Source of the DNA: Ulva prolifera
Taxonomy: Eukaryota; Chlorophyta; Ulvophyceae; Ulvales; Ulvaceae
DNA length: 64,000 bases
Direction of reading: 5' to 3'
Assembly (NCBI GenBank): GCA_023078555.1
Contig: CM041199.1
Span: 9,677,315 to 9,741,314, forward strand
The translations under genes were made by a program, and so were the position numbers. Positions 57,701 through 64,000 of the stretch are shown here, one piece after another (position 1 is the first letter of the stretch; each line of letters begins with the position of its first letter). The notes below the pieces were generated by a model, which made no database searches, was not told the origin of the DNA, and saw only the letters and a program-made list of their open reading frames with translations.

Positions 57701-59072
57701 CCTCCATTCATGACATTGACCTCCATTTCCGACATTGACCTCCATTCTGGACATTGACCTCCATACTGGACATTGACCTCCATTCATGACATTGACCTCC
57801 ATTCTGGTCATTGACCTCCATTCTGTACATTGACCTCCATTTCCGACATTGACCTCCATTCTGGACATTGACCTCCATCCTGGACATTGACCTCCATACT
57901 GGACATTGACCTCCATTCTGGTCATTGACCTCCATTCTGTACATTGACCTCCATTTCCGACATTGACCTCCATTCTGGACATTGACCTCCATTTTCGACA
58001 TTGACCTCCATTCTGGACATTGACCTCCATTTCCGACATTGACCTCCATTCTGGACATTGACCTCCATTTTCGACATAGACCTCCATTCTGGACATTGAC
58101 CTCCATGCTGGACATTGACCTCCATTTTCGACATTGACCTCCATTCTGGACATTGACCTCCATACTGGACATTGACCTCCATTCGGGACATTGACCTCCA
58201 TTCTGGACATTGACCTCCATTCTGGACATTGACCTCCATCCTGGACATTGACCTCCATCCTGGACATTGACCTCCATTCTGGACATTTACCTCCAGGACG
58301 GGTGAGACGGACATTGACCTCCATCCTGGACATTGACCTCCATTCTGGACATTGACCTCCAGGACGGGTGAGACGGACATTGACCTCCATTCATGACATT
58401 GACCTCCATTTCCGACATTGACCTCCATTCTGGACATTGACCTCCATACTGGACATTGACCTCCATTCAGGACATTGACCTCCATTCTGGTCATTGACCT
58501 CCATTCTGTACATTGACCTCCATTTCCGACATTGACCTCCATTCTGGACATTGACCTCCATTTTCGACATTGACCTCCATTCTGGACATTGACCTCCATT
58601 CTGGTCATTGACCTCCATTCTGTACATTGACCTCCATTTCCGACATTGACCTCCATTCTGTACATTGACCTCCATTTCCGACATTGACCTCCATTTTCGA
58701 CATTTACCTCCATTCTGGACATTGACCTCCATTTTCGACATTGACCACCATTCTGGACATTGACCTCCATTTCCGACATTGACCTCCATTCTGGACATTG
58801 ACCTCCATGCTGGACATTGACCTCCATTCTGGACATTGACCTCCATTCTGGACATTGACCTCCATTTTCGACATTGACCTCCATTTTCGACATTGACCTC
58901 CATTCTGGACATTGACCTCCATCCTGGACATTGACCTCCATCCTGGACATTGACCTCCATTCTGGACATTTACCTCCAGGACGGGTGAGACGGACATTGA
59001 CCTCCATCCTGGAGATTGACCTCCATTCTGGACATTGACCTCCAGGACGGGTGAGACGGACATTGACCTCCA

Positions 59073-60761
59073 TTCATGACATTGACCTCCATTTCCGACA
59101 TTGACCTCCATTCTGGACATTGACCTCCATACTGGACATTGACCTCCATTCATGACATTGACCTCCATTCTGGACATTGACCTCCATTCTGTACATTGAC
59201 CTCCATTTCCGACATTGACCTCCATTTTCGACATTTACCTCCATTCTGGACATTGACCTCCATCCTGGACATTGACCTCCATCCTGGACATTGACCTCCA
59301 TTCTGGACATTGACCTCCAGGACGGGTGAGACGGACATTGACCTCCATCCTGGAGATTGACCTCCATTCTGGACATTGACCTCCAGGACGGGTGAGACGG
59401 ACATTGACCTCCATTCATGACATTGACCTCCATTTCCGACATTGACCTCCATTCTGGACATTGACCTCCATACTGGACATTGACCTCCATTCAGGACATT
59501 GACCTCCATTCTGGTCATTGACCTCCATTCTGTACATTGACCTCCATTTCCGACATTGACCTCCATTTTCGACATTTACCTCCATTCTGGACATTGACCT
59601 CCATTTTCGACATTGACCACCATTCTGGACATTGACCTCCATTTCCGACATTGACCTCCATTCTGGACATTGACCTCCATTTTCGACATTGACCTCCATT
59701 CTGGACATTGACCTCCATTTCCGACATTGACCTCCATTCTGGACATTGACCTCCATTTCCGACATTGACCTCCATTCTGGACATTGACCTCCATTTTCGA
59801 CATTGACCTCCATTCTGGACATTGACCTCCATGCTGGACATTGACCTCCATTCTGGACATTGACCTCCATTCTGGACATTGACCTCCATTTTCGACATTG
59901 ACCTCCATTTTCGACATTGACCTCCATTCTGGACATTGACCTCCATGCTGGACATTGACCTCCATTCTGGACATTGACCTCCATTCATGACATTAAACTC
60001 CATTTCCGACATTGACCTCCATTCTGGACATTGACCTCCATTTCCGACATTGACCTCCATTCTGGACATTGACCTCCATTCTGGACATTGACCTCCATTT
60101 TCGACATTGACCACCATTCTGGACATTGACCTCCATTTCCGACATTGACCTCCATTCTGGACATTGACCTCCATTTTCGACACTGACCTCCATTCTGGAC
60201 ATTGACCTCCATTTCCGACATTGACCTCCATTCTGGACATTGACCTCCATTTCCGACATTGACCTCCATTTTCGACATTGACCTCCATTCTGGACATTGA
60301 CCTCCATACTGGACATTGACCTCCATTCGGGACATTGACCTCCATTCTGGACATTGACCTCCATTCTGGACATTGACCTCCATTTCCGACATTGACCTCC
60401 ATTCTGGACATTGACCTCCATTTTCGACATTGACCTCCATTCTGGACATTGACCTCCATGCTGGACATTGACCTCCATTCTGGACATTGACCTCCATTCT
60501 GGACATTGACCTCCATTTTCGACATTGACCTCCATTTTCGACATTGACCTCCATTCTGGACATTGACCTCCATGCTGGACATTGACCTCCATTCTGGACA
60601 TTGACCTCCATCCTGGACATTGACCTCCATCCTGGACATTGACCTCCATTCTGGACATTTACCTCCAGGACGGGTGAGACGGACATTGACCTCCATCCTG
60701 GAGATTGACCTCCATTCTGGACATTGACCTCCAGGACGGGTGAGACGGACATTGACCTCCA
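59073..60761. repeat. 1689-bp higher-order unit S1-S2-S3, copy 6
   Basis: S1 starts at 59073, S2 at 59414 and S3 at 59984. Module lengths and variant order equal those of copy 1 although the two lie 25 kb apart. Confidence 0.85.
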
Positions 60762-62400
60762 TTCATGACATTGACCTCCATTTCCGACATTGACCTCCAT
60801 TCTGGACATTGACCTCCATACTGGACATTGACCTCCATTCATGACATTGACCTCCATTCTGGACATTGACCTCCATTCTGTACATTGACCTCCATTTCCG
60901 ACATTGACCTCCATTTTCGACATTTACCTCCATTCTGGACATTGACCTCCATCCTGGACATTGACCTCCATCCTGGACATTGACCTCCATTCTGGACATT
61001 GACCTCCAGGACGGGTGAGACGGACATTGACCTCCATCCTGGAGATTGACCTCCATTCTGGACATTGACCTCCAGGACGGGTGAGACGGACATTGACCTC
61101 CATTCATGACATTGACCTCCATTTCCGACATTGACCTCCATTCTGGACATTGACCTCCATACTGGACATTGACCTCCATTCAGGACATTGACCTCCATTC
61201 TGGTCATTGACCTCCATTCTGTACATTGACCTCCATTTCCGACATTGACCTCCATTTTCGACATTTACCTCCATTCTGGACATTGACCTCCATTTTCGAC
61301 ATTGACCACCATTCTGGACATTGACCTCCATTTCCGACATTGACCTCCATTCTGGACATTGACCTCCATTTTCGACATTGACCTCCATTCTGGACATTGA
61401 CCTCCATTTCCGACATTGACCTCCATTCTGGACATTGACCTCCATGCTGGACATTGACCTCCATTCGGGACACTGACATCCATGCAGGACATTGACCTCC
61501 ATTCTGGACATTGACCTCCATTCTGGACATTGACCTCCATTCTGGACATTGACCTCCATTTTCGACATTGACCTCCATTATGGACATTGACCTCCATTCT
61601 GGACATTGACCTTCATTCTGGACATTGACCTCCATGCTGGACATTGACCTCCATTCTGGACATTGACCTCCATTCTGGACATTGACCTCCATCTGGACAT
61701 TGACCTCCATTCCGGACATTGACCTCCATCTGGACATTGACCTCCATTCTCGACATTGACCTCCATTCGGGACATTGACCTCCATGCTGGACATTGACCT
61801 CCATTCTGGACATTGACCTCAATTCTGGACATTGACCTCCATTCTCGACATTGACCTCCATTCTCGACATTGACCTCCATTCGGGACATTGACCTCCATT
61901 TCCGACATTGACCTCCATTCTGGACATTGACCTCCATTCTTGACATTGACCTCCATTCTGGACATTGACCTCCATTTTCGACATTGACCTCCATTCTGGA
62001 CATTGACCTCCATACTGGACATTGACCTCCATTCGGGACATTGACCTCCATTCTGGACATTGACCTCCATTTTCGACATTGACCTCCATTCTGGACATTG
62101 ACCTCCATGCTGGACATTGACCTCCATTCTGGACATTGACCTCCAGGACGGGTGAGACGGACATTGACCTCCATCCTGGACATTGACCTCCATTCTGGAC
62201 ATTGACCTCCAGGACGGGTGAGACGGACATTGACCTCCATTCATGACATTGACCTCCATTTCCGACATTGACCTCCATTCTGGACATTGACCTCCATACT
62301 GGACATTGACCTCCATTCAGGACATTGACCTCCATTCTGGTCATTGACCTCCATTCTGTACATTGACCTCCATTTCCGACATTGACCTCCATTCTGGACA

Positions 62401-64000
62401 TTGACCTCCATTTTCGACATTGACCTCCATTCTGGACATTGACCTCCATTCTGGTCATTGACCTCCATTCTGTACATTGACCTCCATTTCCGACATTGAC
62501 CTCCATTCTGGACATTGACCTCCATTTTCGACATTGACCTCCATTCTGGACATTGACCTCCATTTCCGACATTGACCTCCATTCTGGACATTGACCTCCA
62601 TTTTCGACATAGACCTCCATTCTGGACATTGACCTCCATGCTGGACATTGACCTCCATTTTCGACATTGACCTCCATTCTGGACATTGACCTCCATTCGG
62701 GACATTGACCTCCATTCTGGACATTGACCTCCATTCTGGACATTGACCTCCATCCTGGACATTGACCTCCATTCTGGACATTGACCTCCATTTTCGACAT
62801 TGACCTCCATTTTCGACATTGACCTCCATTCTGGACATTGACCTCCATGCTGGACATTGACCTCCATTCTGGACATTGACCTCCAGGACGGGTGAGACGG
62901 ACATTGACCTCCATTCATGACATTAAACTACATTTCCGACATTGACCTCCATTCAGGACATTGACCTCCATTCTGGTCATTGACCTCCATTCTGTACATT
63001 GACCTCCATTTCCGACATTGACCTCCATTCTGGACATTGACCTCCATTTTCGACATTGACCTCCATTCTGGACATTGACCTCCATTTCCGACATTGACCT
63101 CCATTCTGGACATTGACCTCCATTTTCGACATAGACCTCCATTCTGGACATTGACCTCCATGCTGGACATTGACCTCCATTTTCGACATTGACCTCCATT
63201 CTGGACATTGACCTCCATACTGGACATTGACCTCCATTCGGGACATTGACCTCCATTCTGGACATTGACCTCCATTTTCGACATTGACCTCCATTCTGGA
63301 CATTGACCTCCATGCTGGACATTGACCTCCATTCTGGACATTGACCTCCAGGACGGGTGAGACGGACATTGACCTCCATTCATGACATTAAACTACATTT
63401 CCGACATTGACCTCCATTCTGGACATTGACCTCCATTTCCGACATTGACCTCCATTCTGGACATTGACCTCCATTCTGGACATTGACCTCCATCCTGGAC
63501 ATTGACCTCCATTCTGGACATTGACCTCCAGGACGGGTGAGACGGACATTGACCTCCATCCTAGACATTGACCTCCATTCTGGACATTGACCTCCAGGAC
63601 GGGTGAGACGGACATTGACCTCCATCCTGGACATTGACCTCCATTCTGGACATTGACCTCCAGGACGGGTGAGACGGACATTGACCTCCATTCATGACAT
63701 TGACCTCCATTTCCGACATTGACCTCCATTCTGGACATTGACCTCCATACTGGACATTGACCTCCATTCAGGACATTGACCTCCATTCTGGTCATTGACC
63801 TCCATTCTGTACATTGACCTCCATTTTCGACATAGACCTCCATTCTGGACATTGACCTCCATGCTGGACATTGACCTCCATTCTGGACATTGACCTCCAT
63901 TCTGGACATTGACACCCATTCTGGACATTGACCTCCATTCTGGACATTGACCTCCATCTGGACATTGACCTCCATTCTGGACATTGACCTCCATCTGGAC
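62401..64000. repeat. Array end: return of domain III-type variants
   Basis: Variants typical of 18-28 kb reappear: cattaaactacattt (about 62925 and 63390), catagacctcc (about 62609, 63131 and 63832), and 28-base units alternating with tcctgg and ttctgg units (63530-63680). A gacacccattctgg variant near 63913 was seen only here. The window ends inside the array among 18-base units. Confidence 0.8.

Larger units (their letters stand above)
33411..62400. repeat. Array domain V: higher-order mosaic of 341/570/778/569-bp modules
   Basis: Modules are delimited by ttcatgac units. S1 is 341 bases (15x19 + 2x28), S2 is 570 (30x19), S3 is 778 (38x19 + 2x28) and S2' is 569 (27x19 + 2x28). S2 ends at a ttcatgacattaaactcca unit; the others end at a 28-base unit followed by ttcatgacattgacc. 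Six full S1-S2-S3 runs (1689 bases) occur. Between them lie S1-S2' runs (910 bases) and blocks with 18-base units like those in domain III. No gene is present. The right edge is gradual. Confidence 0.88.
1..64000. repeat. 19-bp minisatellite array filling the whole window
   Basis: The unit ttctggacattgacctcca repeats head to tail from first to last base in one orientation. About 3,300 units fit, estimated from length and unit sizes rather than counted. Most variation falls in bases 2-5 of the unit. Common forms begin ttctg, tttcc, ttttc, tgctg, tactg, ttcgg, ttcat, ttcag, ttctc, ttatg, tcctg or ttcgt. The last 14 bases, gacattgacctcca, are nearly constant. Rare core variants include cattaaactcca, cattgaccacca, cactgacatcc, catttacctcca, catagacctcca and ggagattgacc. 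Two length variants occur, 28 and 18 bases. I saw no unique sequence, gene or RNA element between units. The kind of sequence suggests eukaryotic satellite heterochromatin; the species cannot be told. Confidence 0.98.

Noticed and set aside
1..64000. CRISPR array (short repeat plus variable part)
   Set aside because: The period is 19 bases with only about four variable bases. There are no spacers of 25-40 bases, no leader and no cas genes.
1..64000. Bacterial or plasmid iterons (19-22-bp direct repeats)
   Set aside because: Iteron clusters hold a few to a few dozen copies beside a rep gene. Here thousands of units run without any gene.
1..64000. Telomeric repeat
   Set aside because: The unit is not a TTAGGG-like or other known short telomeric motif, and it is 19 bases long. 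A subtelomeric place remains possible but is not shown.
1..64000. tRNA, rRNA or other structured RNA genes
   Set aside because: No segment departs from the repeat unit long enough to hold such a gene. The short GGACA-T-TGACC dyad in each unit is too small to count as one.
1..64000. Naming the host species or a known satellite family
   Set aside because: I do not recognise the 19-base unit, and there is no unique sequence in the window. Only a database search with the consensus and the flanks of the contig could settle it.

Overview
The whole window is one uninterrupted minisatellite. It is a head-to-tail array of a 19-base unit, ttctggacattgacctcca on the + strand, always in the same orientation. 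It already fills the sequence at base 1 and still fills it at base 64000. From length and unit sizes I estimate about 3,300 units, roughly 150 of which are a 28-base variant; a few dozen are an 18-base variant. I found no protein-coding gene, RNA gene, transposon, CRISPR array or unique sequence.

A homogeneous, diverged, multi-kilobase satellite with nested higher-order repeats points to eukaryotic heterochromatin (pericentromeric, subtelomeric or an interstitial satellite block) read through by long-read assembly. The sequence does not allow a species or clade to be named.

Layout. Domain I (1-5393) is rich in 28-base units and tttccg/ttttcg variants. Domain II (5394 to about 18250) carries paired 18-base units, gacccccatt and cactgacatcc variants, with duplications at offsets of 4086, 2708 and 691 bases. 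Domain III (about 18251-28420) has clustered 28-base units and a 2.8-kb block repeated 4170 bases later. Domain IV (about 28421-33410) is the most uniform part and has few 28-base units. Domain V (33411 to about 62400) is a mosaic of higher-order modules of 341, 570, 778 and 569 bases in near-identical copies. The end (about 62400-64000) returns to Domain III-type variants.

Long open frames on the - strand (up to 897 codons) are a by-product of the repeat. Because 19 = 3x6+1, all three - strand frames read the same cyclic 19-residue peptide (MEVNVQNGGQCPEWRSMSR), and the consensus contains no stop. The + strand meets tga in every frame every 57 bases. I therefore annotate no CDS. The points most worth following are a nearly invariant 14-base core beside a variable tetranucleotide, an IR-1-like nuclear-receptor-type dyad repeated every 19 bases, CpG-linked unit variants, and unit-exact higher-order amplification.
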